Notes: generated by a model not told the origin, from the sequence alone. Positions 27,578 through 36,888 are shown, numbered from the stretch's first letter. The stretch is DNA of 64,000 bases from Spirochaetota bacterium (GCA_017999915.1 JAGNKX010000001.1:1-64000); one strand, 5' to 3'. Program-made: numbers and translations.

Positions 27578-27706
27578 TTTTCGCAATTCGTCACTCCTCA
27601 TGCGTTTCCGGTCATTGATTCTTACTCTGAAATATGCCTACTGTATAACAGTAAGGCGCTCCCAACAGGCGCCCGAACACACCATGCGGAATAAGGGGAG
27701 AATCAT

Positions 27707-29353
27707 ATGAAGCGTTGCGCGTCTCCGGAAGAAGCCGTAGGTCTCGCCGTAGAAAAACTTGGTCGGACCATATTCGCCCTTTCGCCTCTCGGCGTCGGAG
27801 CGGGGAACAGATACCTCAACTGTTTTGCCGATTATGCCCGCCAGGGGAAGATAGACCTGTACATACTGACGGCCCTGGTGCTCCAGGTGCCGGAACTGCC
27901 CGGGGGCATGAAGGCCAGGCTCATGAACCCGATCTTCGAAAGGATATACCGTTCCTACACCACCTTCTCCTATATCGACGAATGCCTGGCCGCCGCGAAG
28001 AAGGGCGAGCCGACGCCGGATTACCTCAAGTTCTACAGCTTCTATTTTTTTCCCGGCTTTTCATCGGTGGTGCCGACGGCGCAGATAGACTACACGCCCA
28101 TCAATTTCCGCGACGTCAACGAGGTCCTCGTCACGCGGGGCGTGAACGTGGTGGCCATGAAGGCGTCGTGCCGCGACGGAAAATATAACTGCGGCACCAA
28201 CACGGACGTGGTCACAAGAACGATCCGGGACGTCAAGGCGGCGGGCGGCGTCGTCATGGTCATCGAAACGAAAGACATGCCCTGGTGCCCCGGCGACGGG
28301 GACATCCCGTCGGACATGATCGACTACGTCATTGAGAGCGACGAGCCCCTGTACAGCATGCCCCACCAGGCCCTCGGGATCGTGGAGCATGCCATCGGCA
28401 GCCACGTGGCCGGCATCATCCCGGACGGCGCGACGCTGCAGATCGGCATCGGCCAGATGGCGGACGCCATAGCCTACTGGCTGAAGAGCTACGGGAGGAC
28501 CGGGATCAACGGCGTGTCGGAAATGATATCACCCGCCTTCATGTACCTCATACGGAACGGCGTCATCAACCGGCGCGACGACAAAGGGGCCCTGGTCACC
28601 GGCTCCTTCGTGGTGGGGAGCGACGAGCTCTACCGCTTCGTCGACGGCAACCCGGACATCTTCATGACCTCGGTGCACACCACCAATAACTTCGAGCACA
28701 TTCGGACCCTGCCCCTGTTCCACGCCGTGAACAGCACCCTGCAGATGGACCTCTTCAACCAGTGCGCGTCCGAGGGCGTGATAAAGGGAGACCGCTTCAT
28801 GCAATACACCGGCATGGGCGGCCAGTTCGAGTTCCAGGAATCGGCGATGAAGTCGCCGGGCGGCAAATCCATACTCTGCCTGAGGAGCGCCTACCGCGAC
28901 GAAAAGGGTGCGCCGAAGCTATCCAATATCCTGCCGGTGCTCTCCAACGCCATCGGCGTGCCGCGGAACAAGATGGATTACGTGGTGACCGAATACGGGT
29001 GGCGGTGCGTCAGGTACGTCACCATCAGCGAGCGGGCCAAGGCGATGATCGAGCTTGCAGACTCGGCCTTCCAGAAGAAGCTCCTCGCATCCGCCAAGAG
29101 GCTCGGCCTGATCGAGGCGGGCTACACCATTCCTGCGGAATTCAGGAACAACACCTACGAAGAGCTGGTGAAGAAATTCGGGGCCGTGAGCAGGGAGAAT
29201 TCCTATCCCCTGGGCCTGGGCATCGACCTGGAGCCCCATACCACGCCGGCTGAAAAGGCTATCCTGGCCGCCGTGAGGGATGGGGCCGGCCTTTTCACAA
29301 AGCTGAAGCTCCTGAGAGAGGTTAACCGGGAGCGGGCCTCGGCATCGGCTTGA
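27707..29353 (+). CDS. Acetyl-CoA hydrolase/transferase family CoA-transferase
   Basis: The 548-residue product has an AGGGGAG site before the ATG. The family fold is visible in the N-terminal half (VNVVAMKASCRDGKYNCGTNTDVV) and in the C-terminal catalytic half with DGATLQIGIGQMADAI, GINGVSEMISP (the probable CoA-binding glutamate), GMGGQFEF and PRNKMDYVVTEYG. Enzymes of this class move CoA between acetyl-CoA and acids such as butyrate, succinate or 4-hydroxybutyrate, or hydrolyse acyl-CoA. It is longer than typical members (about 430-500) because of a roughly 100-residue N-terminal extension. The substrate cannot be read from sequence; an acid-activating role feeding the beta-oxidation genes downstream is reasonable. 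Confidence 0.88.
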   Translation: MKRCASPEEAVGLAVEKLGRTIFALSPLGVGAGNRYLNCFADYARQGKIDLYILTALVLQVPELPGGMKARLMNPIFERIYRSYTTFSYIDECLAAAKKGEPTPDYLKFYSFYFFPGFSSVVPTAQIDYTPINFRDVNEVLVTRGVNVVAMKASCRDGKYNCGTNTDVVTRTIRDVKAAGGVVMVIETKDMPWCPGDGDIPSDMIDYVIESDEPLYSMPHQALGIVEHAIGSHVAGIIPDGATLQIGIGQMADAIAYWLKSYGRTGINGVSEMISPAFMYLIRNGVINRRDDKGALVTGSFVVGSDELYRFVDGNPDIFMTSVHTTNNFEHIRTLPLFHAVNSTLQMDLFNQCASEGVIKGDRFMQYTGMGGQFEFQESAMKSPGGKSILCLRSAYRDEKGAPKLSNILPVLSNAIGVPRNKMDYVVTEYGWRCVRYVTISERAKAMIELADSAFQKKLLASAKRLGLIEAGYTIPAEFRNNTYEELVKKFGAVSRENSYPLGLGIDLEPHTTPAEKAILAAVRDGAGLFTKLKLLREVNRERASASA

Positions 29354-29360
29354 TCATATT

Positions 29361-29389
29361 TCAGCCGCGGGATTTCACCCTGCGGCTGA
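29361..29389 (+). terminator. Hairpin terminator after the CoA-transferase gene
   Basis: TCAGCCGC plus GGG pairs with CCC and GCGGCTGA (one bulged T) around a 6-nt loop. It starts 8 nt after the stop codon and is followed by the T-rich ATTATTTACTTT. Confidence 0.65.
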
Positions 29390-29434
29390 TTATTTACTTT
29401 ACAAATCGTATGGATCCGTATCGGGTTATATCCG

Positions 29435-30097
29435 ATGAGCACCGGCGCCTACGATCCCCAAACCTCCCGTCTCCTCAGGACGGCCTTAATCCTGAGCGTC
29501 ATCACCGTGGTCTATAATATCGGCGAGGGGCTGGTTTCCACCATCTTCGGATACGCTGACGACACCCTGGCCCTCTTCGGCTTCGGCGTGGACAGCTTCG
29601 TGGAAGTGATCTCCGGCCTCGGCATCGGCCACATGGTGTGGCGCATGGGCCGCAATCCCGTGACCGAGCGCGACCGCTTCGAGCGCCGGGCCCTGTACAT
29701 AACCGGGGGCAGTTTCTATCTCCTCGCAGCGGGCCTGGTCGTCGGCTCCGCGCTCAACATCATCTATGGCATGAGGCCCGCCACGACCTTTGTCGGGATC
29801 ATCATATCGTCCCTATCGATCGCCACCATGTGGGTCCTCTACTCCTTCAAGCTGAAAACAGGGAAGAAGCTCAACTCGGCTCCCATCATCGCCGACGCAA
29901 ACTGCACCAAAACATGCTTCTATCTCTCCTTCATACTTCTCGGCGCAAGCGTGCTCTACGAGCTTTTCCATATCGGATACATAGATATCATTGGAAGCCT
30001 GGGCATCGCCTGGTTCGCCTTTCGGGAGGGGAAGGAATCCTTTGAAAAGGCGTGGAACAATTCGCTGTCATGCTCCTGCGATCACTGCCGTGATTAA
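29435..30097 (+). CDS. Cation diffusion facilitator-like transporter with cysteine metal site
   Basis: The 220-residue product has five or six helices arranged as in CDF proteins: ILSVITVVYNIGEGLVSTIFGY, FGFGVDSFVEVISGL, a middle pair, then IIADANCTKTCFYLSFILLG and GYIDIIGSLGIAWFAFREG. The HxxxD metal motifs of zinc CDFs are changed: the first is D53-x3-E57 and the second is C157-x3-C161. The C-terminal cytoplasmic domain is missing and is replaced by a short tail with SCSCDHC (Cys213, Cys215, Cys218). This points to a thiol-preferring metal rather than ordinary Zn/Fe efflux, which is inference. It is convergent with the SpoIIE phosphatase gene. Confidence 0.8.
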   Translation: MSTGAYDPQTSRLLRTALILSVITVVYNIGEGLVSTIFGYADDTLALFGFGVDSFVEVISGLGIGHMVWRMGRNPVTERDRFERRALYITGGSFYLLAAGLVVGSALNIIYGMRPATTFVGIIISSLSIATMWVLYSFKLKTGKKLNSAPIIADANCTKTCFYLSFILLGASVLYELFHIGYIDIIGSLGIAWFAFREGKESFEKAWNNSLSCSCDHCRD

Positions 30098-30125
30098 AAA
30101 GTCAGTGCGGAACACCGTGAAGAGT

Positions 30126-32357
30126 CTACCGCTTTGACCGGTATCTCATCGCGAGGATGGTAAAATCGTCATCAAACATGTTGTTTCCTTTAAAGTCGAT
30201 CACCGAATTGTAGACAGCCGAGCACAACTCCTCAACGGTGCCTCGATGGCTTGATCGCAATACCTTGAAGAAACGCTCCTCTCCGTAGAACACGTCACCG
30301 GCCCGCTCCTCTATGATCCCGTCGGTGTAAAGCACGATGACGTCATTGTCATGAAGGGGCACTGCGGCATCCTCGCAATCGGGCTGTATATGATCGCTCA
30401 TCAGCCTGCCCTTTGTTTTTACCAATTCGATTATGCCGCCTGAGCGTACAATGATGAGGGGCGGATGGCCGGCATTGGCATAGACCAGCCTTCCCGTTTC
30501 AAGTTCGACATAGCATGAAATGGCGGTTATGAAATTGCCGCCAGTCTTACCCTTCAGTGAACCGCTTATATTCTCGAGCAGGCGTGCGGGGTTCCCGGCG
30601 TCCGTCTCCCATGATGAAAGGGTCATTTTTACCATTGCGGCCGTGAGGGCGGCGGACACGCCGTGGCCCGAAACGTCGCAGATAAAAAAGCAGACGGCGT
30701 TCCCCCCGGCATCATGGCTGTCGCGACCCGGTATCAAGATATCGACAAAATCACCGCCCACGCCCATCATGGGAACATACTTGTAATGTATTTCAGCGCG
30801 CTCCAGCCGGGGCAGTTTCTGGGGGAGGAGCGCCATTTGAATTTTCCGCGCCAGCTCAATGTCATGGAGGAGCAGGTCCCGCGCCTCGATGAGCTCGCTG
30901 GTGCGGTCAATGACGATCTGCTCGAGGTTATCCTTGAGCATGTTCAGGTTGCCGTACATGATGGCGTTTTCTATGGAGATGACAAGGGCCGAGCGGATGT
31001 TATTGATAAAGACCACCTCGTAATGCTTCAGCTGCCGGAGGTTCTGTTTCTCGGGCAGCACCATCAATGCCGCCAGTTCGTTCATTTGCACAATGGGTAT
31101 CAGGTACCGGGCGTTATGGCGCGAGAATACGACCCTAAGGCGATCGCGAATCTCCGCGTAGCTTTCCTTTGATTCGACCATGTCCCTGTCCACCATGTGA
31201 TTTGTCCGCACAAACCATTCCGATGTCTCCTCATCAAGCCCGACAAAGGCGAACTCGCCATGAAGGACCGAACGCACATCCTCCCGGCATATGATGACCG
31301 TGCCATACCTGAAGGCCAGGGATTTCGTTATCACGTCGATGAACTGTTCCAGCAGGTTATCGACGCTTTTAAGGCGTGAAATGTTATCAATAAAGAGGCT
31401 CTCAATCTTGTGGAGATCGTATTTACCCTTGTTGAATAACCGGTCGATCAGCGGCTGGGTTCTCGACAGGTAGAGGTAGTTGCAATAAAACCAGGCCGCC
31501 CCTATGGCTAAGAGGCCGCCGGGGCTTCTGGTTATCAGATACGGATAGAGGACCATGAAGAGGATCACGTTGGGGATGATAATGAGCGAAGACATGATGG
31601 CCCACATGAGGGTGACGTGGAGAACGCTTCGTATATCCATCAGGCGGTAGCTCAATACGCCGTATCCGAGAAAGGCCAGGGGGAGGAACATCATATTGCC
31701 GAAAGGGTATACGTCGATGCCGTTTATTGCAGGAATGTTTGCCAGCGTAAGGAGACCAATCAAAATGAAAGAAAACAGGATATACTTGAGTTTCAGGCGA
31801 AGTATATGGTTTTTTTCAGTTCTGATCTTTCTGATGAAAAAAATAATTAAGTAGATGATGAATATTGACGCAAACAGAGCCACAATATGGAAGGCAATGC
31901 CTCCTTTAGCTATATACCCCCAGGAATATTCATAAAAACCGTAAAAATAGTAATCGGTAAAAGTCGTCAAGGAAAGAAGAAAACTAACGACAAACATCGC
32001 CGGCAAAATGAACCTGCTCCTGATACCGGTTATTTTATAGAAAAATAAAATATTTAAGGGAGGAAGATATACGTAAAAAAAATGGACACGCCGCTCGATA
32101 GCGAGGAGAAGCTCCTCGTTTCCCCTGAATAGGTGGTGGCAGATAAACACGGGACTCAGCAGCGACCACCAGATGCACAACAACGAGAATAGGACATTCT
32201 CCGCCTTCAACTTGCCCTTTGCGATGGAGATGACGGCCAGGGTTATCCCGAGAACCAGGGAGAGGAAAGGGGGCACGATATAGATATTCAGCGCATTATA
32301 TACATTAATATTAATGAACGAATCCACAATATTTCCCGGAGCAACAATCATCGCCAT
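30126..32357 (-). CDS. Membrane PP2C (SpoIIE/RsbU-type) serine phosphatase with GAF-like domain
   Basis: The 743-residue product has an N-terminal membrane module of about 8 helices to residue 300 (IYIVPPFLSLVLGITLAVIS, FILPAMFVVSFLLSL and others), resembling the 7-8TM sensors of histidine kinases. A GAF-like region at 325-475 and a short coiled coil follow. The SpoIIE phosphatase domain at 500-743 has metal-binding residues in VGGDFVD, FICDVSGHG, LYTDGI and FDDDFTIL, all intact. Such enzymes dephosphorylate anti-anti-sigma factors in partner-switching systems. No STAS or RsbW gene is adjacent; the RsbW-like ATPase of the protein at 631-3156 is the only possible opposing kinase in view. Confidence 0.93.
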   Translation of the reverse strand: MAMIVAPGNIVDSFININVYNALNIYIVPPFLSLVLGITLAVISIAKGKLKAENVLFSLLCIWWSLLSPVFICHHLFRGNEELLLAIERRVHFFYVYLPPLNILFFYKITGIRSRFILPAMFVVSFLLSLTTFTDYYFYGFYEYSWGYIAKGGIAFHIVALFASIFIIYLIIFFIRKIRTEKNHILRLKLKYILFSFILIGLLTLANIPAINGIDVYPFGNMMFLPLAFLGYGVLSYRLMDIRSVLHVTLMWAIMSSLIIIPNVILFMVLYPYLITRSPGGLLAIGAAWFYCNYLYLSRTQPLIDRLFNKGKYDLHKIESLFIDNISRLKSVDNLLEQFIDVITKSLAFRYGTVIICREDVRSVLHGEFAFVGLDEETSEWFVRTNHMVDRDMVESKESYAEIRDRLRVVFSRHNARYLIPIVQMNELAALMVLPEKQNLRQLKHYEVVFINNIRSALVISIENAIMYGNLNMLKDNLEQIVIDRTSELIEARDLLLHDIELARKIQMALLPQKLPRLERAEIHYKYVPMMGVGGDFVDILIPGRDSHDAGGNAVCFFICDVSGHGVSAALTAAMVKMTLSSWETDAGNPARLLENISGSLKGKTGGNFITAISCYVELETGRLVYANAGHPPLIIVRSGGIIELVKTKGRLMSDHIQPDCEDAAVPLHDNDVIVLYTDGIIEERAGDVFYGEERFFKVLRSSHRGTVEELCSAVYNSVIDFKGNNMFDDDFTILAMRYRSKR

Positions 32358-32527
32358 GCCTTAAATGCACCGCCCAGATGCTGCATGATTTTTGAAAATC
32401 TGTCTACCATAAAATATTTTGTACGGACCGGCCATGACTTTCCAGGGGCGGATGGATTCTACTTGACTGGCCCTCGGTTCTGGAAGATATTGTTTGACGT
32501 TCGCAAAAATTTCACCGGGAGGGCACC

Positions 32528-33691
32528 ATGACCTTACAGCCTGATGTCGAAGAAAAATACCGCGCGGCAGCCGGCATCATCGCGCGGGCGGGCATGGTCC
32601 CGTTCCAGGTAACGCCGACCCTCATCGAAATAGTGAAGTTCTATCTTGACGAGGACGACGCCGAATTCGTCGTCAGGAACTACGGCGCCAAGACGACCCT
32701 CTCAGCGGACGAGATACGGGCCACCTCCGGCATGACGGACGAAGAGATCGAGAAAAAAACAGCGGCCCTTGCGAAGAAAGGGATCATCTTCAACCAGCCC
32801 AACACCAGGGGCGTCATGGTATACCGCCTGCTCCCCCTCATCATCGTGGGCACCTTCGAATACACCTTCATGAACGAGCTCCCGAAAGGAGAGAGGCTGA
32901 AGGACCTGGAAAAGATCGCGAAGCTCTACCATGTCCTCCTGGGCGAGCTCCGGGACCTCATCCAGGGGAACTACGACAACCTGCTCCCGATCTTCGAGCA
33001 CCAGCCTCCCATCGACCGCACGGTGCCGGTCTTCACCGCGGAAGGCGGAAAGAAGATCAATATCATTATCAACGAGCAAATCACCGCGGAGGAGCATATC
33101 CTCCCTTCGAAAACGGTCGGCGAGATCATCGACAAGTACGACGACATCGCCGTGGGCCACTGCTTCTGCCGCAACTACACGAAGGTCCTGGGCCACGCCT
33201 GCGCCACCGGCGCTCCCACGGAGGTCTGCTTCACCTTCGGCAAGTCGGCGCGACACACCATTGGCCAGGGCTTCGCCCGCAGGGTGACAAAGGAGGAAGC
33301 GAAAAAAATAATGGAGCGGGTCGAGGAGGCTGGCCTGGTGCACAAGGCCTTCCACAACGGCTCTAACATCGAGAAGGAGGAAAACAGCATCTGCAACTGC
33401 TGCAAGGACTGCTGCGACACCTTCACCCTCTGGCGGAACGGCGCCTCCCCCATGATCAACTCCACCATGTACCTTTCGGTGATTGACGCCGCGTCGTGCA
33501 CCGGCTGCGGGATCTGCGTCGACCGCTGCCCCGTGGACGCCATCGCCCTCAATGACGACGGCATCGCGGTACGCGAAGAGAGCTCCTGCATCGGATGCGG
33601 CGTCTGCGCACGCTTCTGCCCGGCCGACGCCATATCACTCCGGGAGGGGATGCGGCGGGTCTGCGTGGCGCCGCCGCGCCTGAGGAATTAA
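32528..33691 (+). CDS. Iron-sulfur protein with C-terminal 2[4Fe-4S] ferredoxin domain
   Basis: The 387-residue product has a GGGAGG site before the ATG. Residues 1-180 have a helical, winged-helix-like look (DEIRATSGMTDEEIEKKTAALAKKGIIF). The middle carries cysteine motifs HCFCRNYTKVLGHAC (near 216) and CNCCKDCC (near 296). The end has two classic clusters, CTGCGICVDRCP and CIGCGVCARFCP. Fusions of this type occur in anaerobes next to acyl-CoA or aromatic degradation genes and probably pass electrons. The partner is not identifiable. The gene is monocistronic and divergent from the phosphatase gene. Confidence 0.85.
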   Translation: MTLQPDVEEKYRAAAGIIARAGMVPFQVTPTLIEIVKFYLDEDDAEFVVRNYGAKTTLSADEIRATSGMTDEEIEKKTAALAKKGIIFNQPNTRGVMVYRLLPLIIVGTFEYTFMNELPKGERLKDLEKIAKLYHVLLGELRDLIQGNYDNLLPIFEHQPPIDRTVPVFTAEGGKKINIIINEQITAEEHILPSKTVGEIIDKYDDIAVGHCFCRNYTKVLGHACATGAPTEVCFTFGKSARHTIGQGFARRVTKEEAKKIMERVEEAGLVHKAFHNGSNIEKEENSICNCCKDCCDTFTLWRNGASPMINSTMYLSVIDAASCTGCGICVDRCPVDAIALNDDGIAVREESSCIGCGVCARFCPADAISLREGMRRVCVAPPRLRN

Positions 33692-33880
33692 CCTGACCGC
33701 CACCCACATCAGCAATAATTCCGCCCAGCCTCCCTGCCGTTAAAACCAGGCTCTCCCGAATCCGGATTCCACATTTTTATTTGCCGCTCCGGAGAAAAAT
33801 CAGTATATTAATCCGGTTTATCCCGGCATGCCCCTGACTCCGATTAAAGCCTGCCGGACCCGGTAAAGGGGTGTCATATC

Positions 33881-34864
33881 ATGAAAGCGACAAGAAGGGC
33901 CATACATCGCCGAAGCATCGCGATACTGTGCGCCGCCGTCCTGGCGGGAACCGCTGTTTCAGGGTGCGCGAAAAAAAAGGAAGAGGGGAATCCCCTGGGC
34001 CTCCTCGTCCTGCTGAACTGCCTCGGCTCCTGCGGCAGCACCACGGTCAATAACGAGTTTACAAATCCGCAAAAGGTCGTTATTAATGGATACAGCGGCC
34101 ATGCCATGGAACCCTTCATAACACGAAACACCGCCGGCACCATCTATCTTTTTTTCAACAGCCTCAACGATGGCCAGGACACTTCACTCCATTACGCGGA
34201 AAGGGTCACTGATACGACCTTCACTTACAAGGGGAAAATCGGGAATGTAAACGGCACCCCGCCCCACCTTGACGCGGTGGCGAGCATGGATACGGGCGAC
34301 AAATTCTATTACATTTCCACCAGGGACTGGCCGGCCGACTATCACAATGTCATGACAGGGACTTTTTCGGGAGGAACGGTTTCCACGCCCGTTCACCTTG
34401 ACGGCGACTTCTACATCGAATCAACGGGATGGATCATCATGGACGGCGAAGTGAGTCCCGGTGGCGATGATTTTTACTTTGTGAACGCTCACTTTTCCGG
34501 GGGATCAATCCCGGACAGGTCCGATATCGGCATCGCCCATAAAACGGGAAGCGCCTTTTACAAAGTCACCAACTCCGACGCCATTATGGCCTCGGTAAAC
34601 ACCTCCCGCTGCCTTGAGTACGCCCCGTCGATTGGAGATAATGGGTTGGAGCTCTTCTTCACGCGCCTTCAGCTCTGCCCTTTGAATGTTGAGATACTCA
34701 TGGCGAGGCGCGCATCCTCAGCGGAGCCCTTCGGCGCGCCGCAGCGGATCGGCGCAATAAGCGGCTTTGTGGAAGCGCCGTCCCTGACCGCTGATGGCAA
34801 AAGGCTATATTACCATATGAAGGAGAATGACGTCTACGTCATCTACACGGTATCGCGACCGTAA
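33881..34864 (+). CDS. Putative lipoprotein with TolB/PD40-like beta-propeller repeats
   Basis: The 327-residue product has a strong lipoprotein signal: basic start, hydrophobic IAILCAAVLAGTA, lipobox VSGC with Cys29. The mature protein starts with a low-complexity Lys/Glu and Leu/Cys stretch. It then has repeated blade-like units (FITRNTAGTIYLFFNSL, YAPSIGDNGLELFFTRL, APSLTADGKRLYYHMKENDVYVIY) typical of WD40-like PD40 propellers. No catalytic motif is seen. It is probably a surface or periplasmic binding protein. It is convergent with the TetR gene. Confidence 0.8.
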   Translation: MKATRRAIHRRSIAILCAAVLAGTAVSGCAKKKEEGNPLGLLVLLNCLGSCGSTTVNNEFTNPQKVVINGYSGHAMEPFITRNTAGTIYLFFNSLNDGQDTSLHYAERVTDTTFTYKGKIGNVNGTPPHLDAVASMDTGDKFYYISTRDWPADYHNVMTGTFSGGTVSTPVHLDGDFYIESTGWIIMDGEVSPGGDDFYFVNAHFSGGSIPDRSDIGIAHKTGSAFYKVTNSDAIMASVNTSRCLEYAPSIGDNGLELFFTRLQLCPLNVEILMARRASSAEPFGAPQRIGAISGFVEAPSLTADGKRLYYHMKENDVYVIYTVSRP

Positions 34865-34950
34865 CGATTCATCCCCGTATTATCAGCCCCAATTGACGGC
34901 GGGGGCATTCATCGCCATTGTCACCGCCACAATCACTTTCTTATCTTTAC

Positions 34951-35601
34951 TCATTGCGGGATAATCTGTGCCTCGAACATACCGGACAGCTTCTTGCCGA
35001 ATTTTTTCATGTTTTTTATCGCTTCCTCATGGTTATTGCTTGGATAATTTTTGAAGGTGATCAAATAACCGATGAGCGACGCAATGTACATGCGGGCAAG
35101 CAACCGCGTATCGATGTTCGGATTAAAGCGGGAAAAATATTTAACTATCTCGATAAGCAGCTCACGAAAGCTTTCAGTGACAATACCCAGGACCTCCTCA
35201 TTCAGCGTATCATCGATCAGGAGATGGGTCCTCATTTTTAAATTCTGTTCCTCGAGCTCCAGCAAATAATGGTCGATGATGGCCAGGGTGACTTCTTCCA
35301 ATAAAAAATCCTGATTTGAATCTATGATCTCCTTGATTTTAGACAACAAACGATTGTTGCTTCGGGCGTAGATTTCAGCGAAAAGCGACTGTTTATCTGA
35401 AAAATATCGATAGATCGCCGTGGCGGTTATTCCCACATCCTTGGCGATATGCCTCATCGTCACCTTGTCAAAGGGTATGTCGGTAAAAATCTTTTCAGCG
35501 GCATTTATGATCAGGTCTTTCTTGTTTTCACGCTCAATTACCTTCAGCTTTGAAAAATTCATTGAGTCGTCAACTTTGCGCTTTTTATTTGTCGTGGCCA
35601 T
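34951..35601 (-). CDS. TetR-family transcriptional regulator
   Basis: The 216-residue product starts at ATG 35601, which fits the promoter at 35626-35654; an ATG 12 nt upstream would leave hardly any leader. The HTH lies at about 25-70 (DLIINAAEKIFTDIPFDKVTMRHIAKDVGITATAIYRYFSDKQSLF). The C-terminal ligand domain is helical with no recognised signature. The gene is read in the same direction as the large acyl-CoA gene cluster upstream of it, separated by an AT-rich gap. TetR regulators of the FadR/PsrA kind often control such clusters through acyl-CoA binding, so it is the best candidate regulator. Confidence 0.9.
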   Translation of the reverse strand: MATTNKKRKVDDSMNFSKLKVIERENKKDLIINAAEKIFTDIPFDKVTMRHIAKDVGITATAIYRYFSDKQSLFAEIYARSNNRLLSKIKEIIDSNQDFLLEEVTLAIIDHYLLELEEQNLKMRTHLLIDDTLNEEVLGIVTESFRELLIEIVKYFSRFNPNIDTRLLARMYIASLIGYLITFKNYPSNNHEEAIKNMKKFGKKLSGMFEAQIIPQ

Positions 35602-35625
35602 ATATCTAACCAATATTTTTAGAAA

Positions 35626-35654
35626 TTATCACTCTCCAATAAGGACCTCTGCAA
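35626..35654 (-). promoter_or_regulatory. Promoter of the TetR gene
   Basis: Read on the minus strand: TTGCAG (35654-35649), a 17-nt spacer, then TGATAA (35631-35626). The predicted start lies about 20 nt before ATG 35601. Confidence 0.55.
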
Positions 35655-35998
35655 ATTCGATTTTTCCCGTTAAAAACGCCCACACGGCGCTATCCATATG
35701 AATTTTTTCGATGTTCCTTTATCGGAGTCTCATTGCGTAATTGCTATTATGTATCTTCCAATTTCCTCATTTGCTCGATGATTTTCATCGTGTGTTACCT
35801 TTGATTAACGGCTTTCTTGCATCTCCAGGCTCAGTAATCCTTTTTCTTCCATTAATTTATTCAATAATCGTTTTCAGTGACCCATACCTGTCAAGAGAAA
35901 AAACCGCCCCCTCCCGCACCGATTATTCCAAGATAATCGCCTCATCTCCGGATGATCTGAACAGCCCGGGCGACCTTTGCAGCACCTGTATTAAACAG

Positions 35999-36027
35999 TT
36001 ACCCCGCCGCCATCAGCGGCGGGGTAA
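35999..36027. repeat. 12-bp GC-rich hairpin in AT-rich DNA
   Basis: TTACCCCGCCGC pairs perfectly with GCGGCGGGGTAA around the loop CATCA. On the plus strand it is followed by A-runs. On the minus strand T-runs precede rather than follow it, so it does not look like a standard terminator in either direction. Confidence 0.6.
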
Positions 36028-36187
36028 AAAGAATAAAAAATTATACTCAAACAGGAGGTCCCATTTCCCTGTTAATAGTATTCAAAATTCGCCCTTGATC
36101 GGTTTCAGCGTTATTCTTCAGCATTGGATTGCATCACCGGCCATTGTTCCCATGTCAAAGACCATTTGCGGTATTAATCACATTTGA

Positions 36188-36218
36188 TTAATTAACATTG
36201 TTAACTTATGTTAATTAA
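36188..36218. promoter_or_regulatory. Putative operator: perfect 11-bp inverted repeat
   Basis: TTAATTAACAT (36188-36198) is inverted exactly at 36208-36218 around a 9-nt spacer containing the palindrome GTTAAC. It lies 127 nt beyond the 3' end of the thioesterase gene and in the long upstream region of tetR. A TetR-type binding site or an A/T-rich structural site is possible. Confidence 0.4.
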
Positions 36219-36344
36219 ATAAACTTTTATTAAAGCTGTCAACTTTTTTTCCAATTAATTAAGAATTTCTTATGCCGGCGGTCAGATTGAATACATCAGT
36301 GACAGCCTCCCCGTCTTTCCAGTATGGCATGGGATTGATCGGCG

Positions 36345-36770
36345 CTATCCATTCAAGAATGAATAAGGCTCCGACATTGCCGCAAGCTCCGTGTGGAGCA
36401 GGCCGTCGATGGGGAGCGCCTTTTCCTGCTCTGTATCAACGACCACGAAGGTTACATCAGCCTCGACGATCCCCTCATCGGTTCCCCGGCGCAGTATGCG
36501 CTGATGGATGACGCCGCTCCTGCTGCGGAGCGTGCGGATCCCGGTATAAACCTGGAGAACATCCCCCAGGAAGGAAGGCCGCCGGTAATTGATGTTGATA
36601 TTGACGATAAAAAGGGCCAGTCCCCGGCTTTTCCAGAGCTCCATCTGTGCGGCATGCTTGTCCAGGAATACGTAACGTCCCTCCTCCAGGAATTCCATGT
36701 AGCGGATGTTGTTCACATGGCCATGCTGGTCAAGATGGTATCCCCGTACTGTGCGTTCGCTTATTTCCAT
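36345..36770 (-). CDS. Acyl-CoA thioesterase, 4HBT/hotdog family
   Basis: The product has 141 residues from ATG 36770, chosen for the GGGAG site 6 nt upstream; the frame is open to an ATG at 36824. The N-terminus has the 4HBT-like signature YHLDQHGHVNNIRYMEFLEEGR with Asp and the GHVNN motif, then the central strand ININYRRPSFLGDVLQVYTGI. The family hydrolyses acyl-CoA or acyl-ACP thioesters, often releasing CoA when acyl-CoA builds up. It is the last gene of the cluster in the direction of transcription. The chain-length preference cannot be judged. Confidence 0.85.
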   Translation of the reverse strand: MEISERTVRGYHLDQHGHVNNIRYMEFLEEGRYVFLDKHAAQMELWKSRGLALFIVNININYRRPSFLGDVLQVYTGIRTLRSRSGVIHQRILRRGTDEGIVEADVTFVVVDTEQEKALPIDGLLHTELAAMSEPYSFLNG

Positions 36771-36888
36771 ATTATACTCCCTGCCTTCAACCCCCACGGT
36801 CATTACTGGTAGATGCCGGCTCATGTATCATGTTACGTTATCGCATCCGGAACCCCAGCCTTAATAAACCGCCGCCTCTTGCGCATCT

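Larger units (their letters stand above)
35602..36344. other. Long AT-rich non-coding region between TetR and the acyl-CoA cluster
   Basis: The gap of about 740 nt is clearly less GC-rich than both flanks. It holds the probable tetR promoter (35626-35654), a 12-bp hairpin at 35999-36027 and an 11-bp inverted repeat at 36188-36218. The longest forward frame (35741-36187) has no ribosome site, odd composition and no recognisable domain. I see no RNA gene. Confidence 0.55.

Noticed and set aside
35999-36027. Strong hairpin considered as a terminator
   Set aside because: No T-run follows the stem on either strand, and no gene ends close by.
35741-36187. Plus-strand frame of 148 codons in the AT-rich gap
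   Set aside because: It has no ribosome site, mixed hydrophobic then polar sequence without domain features, and runs through the 35999-36027 hairpin.
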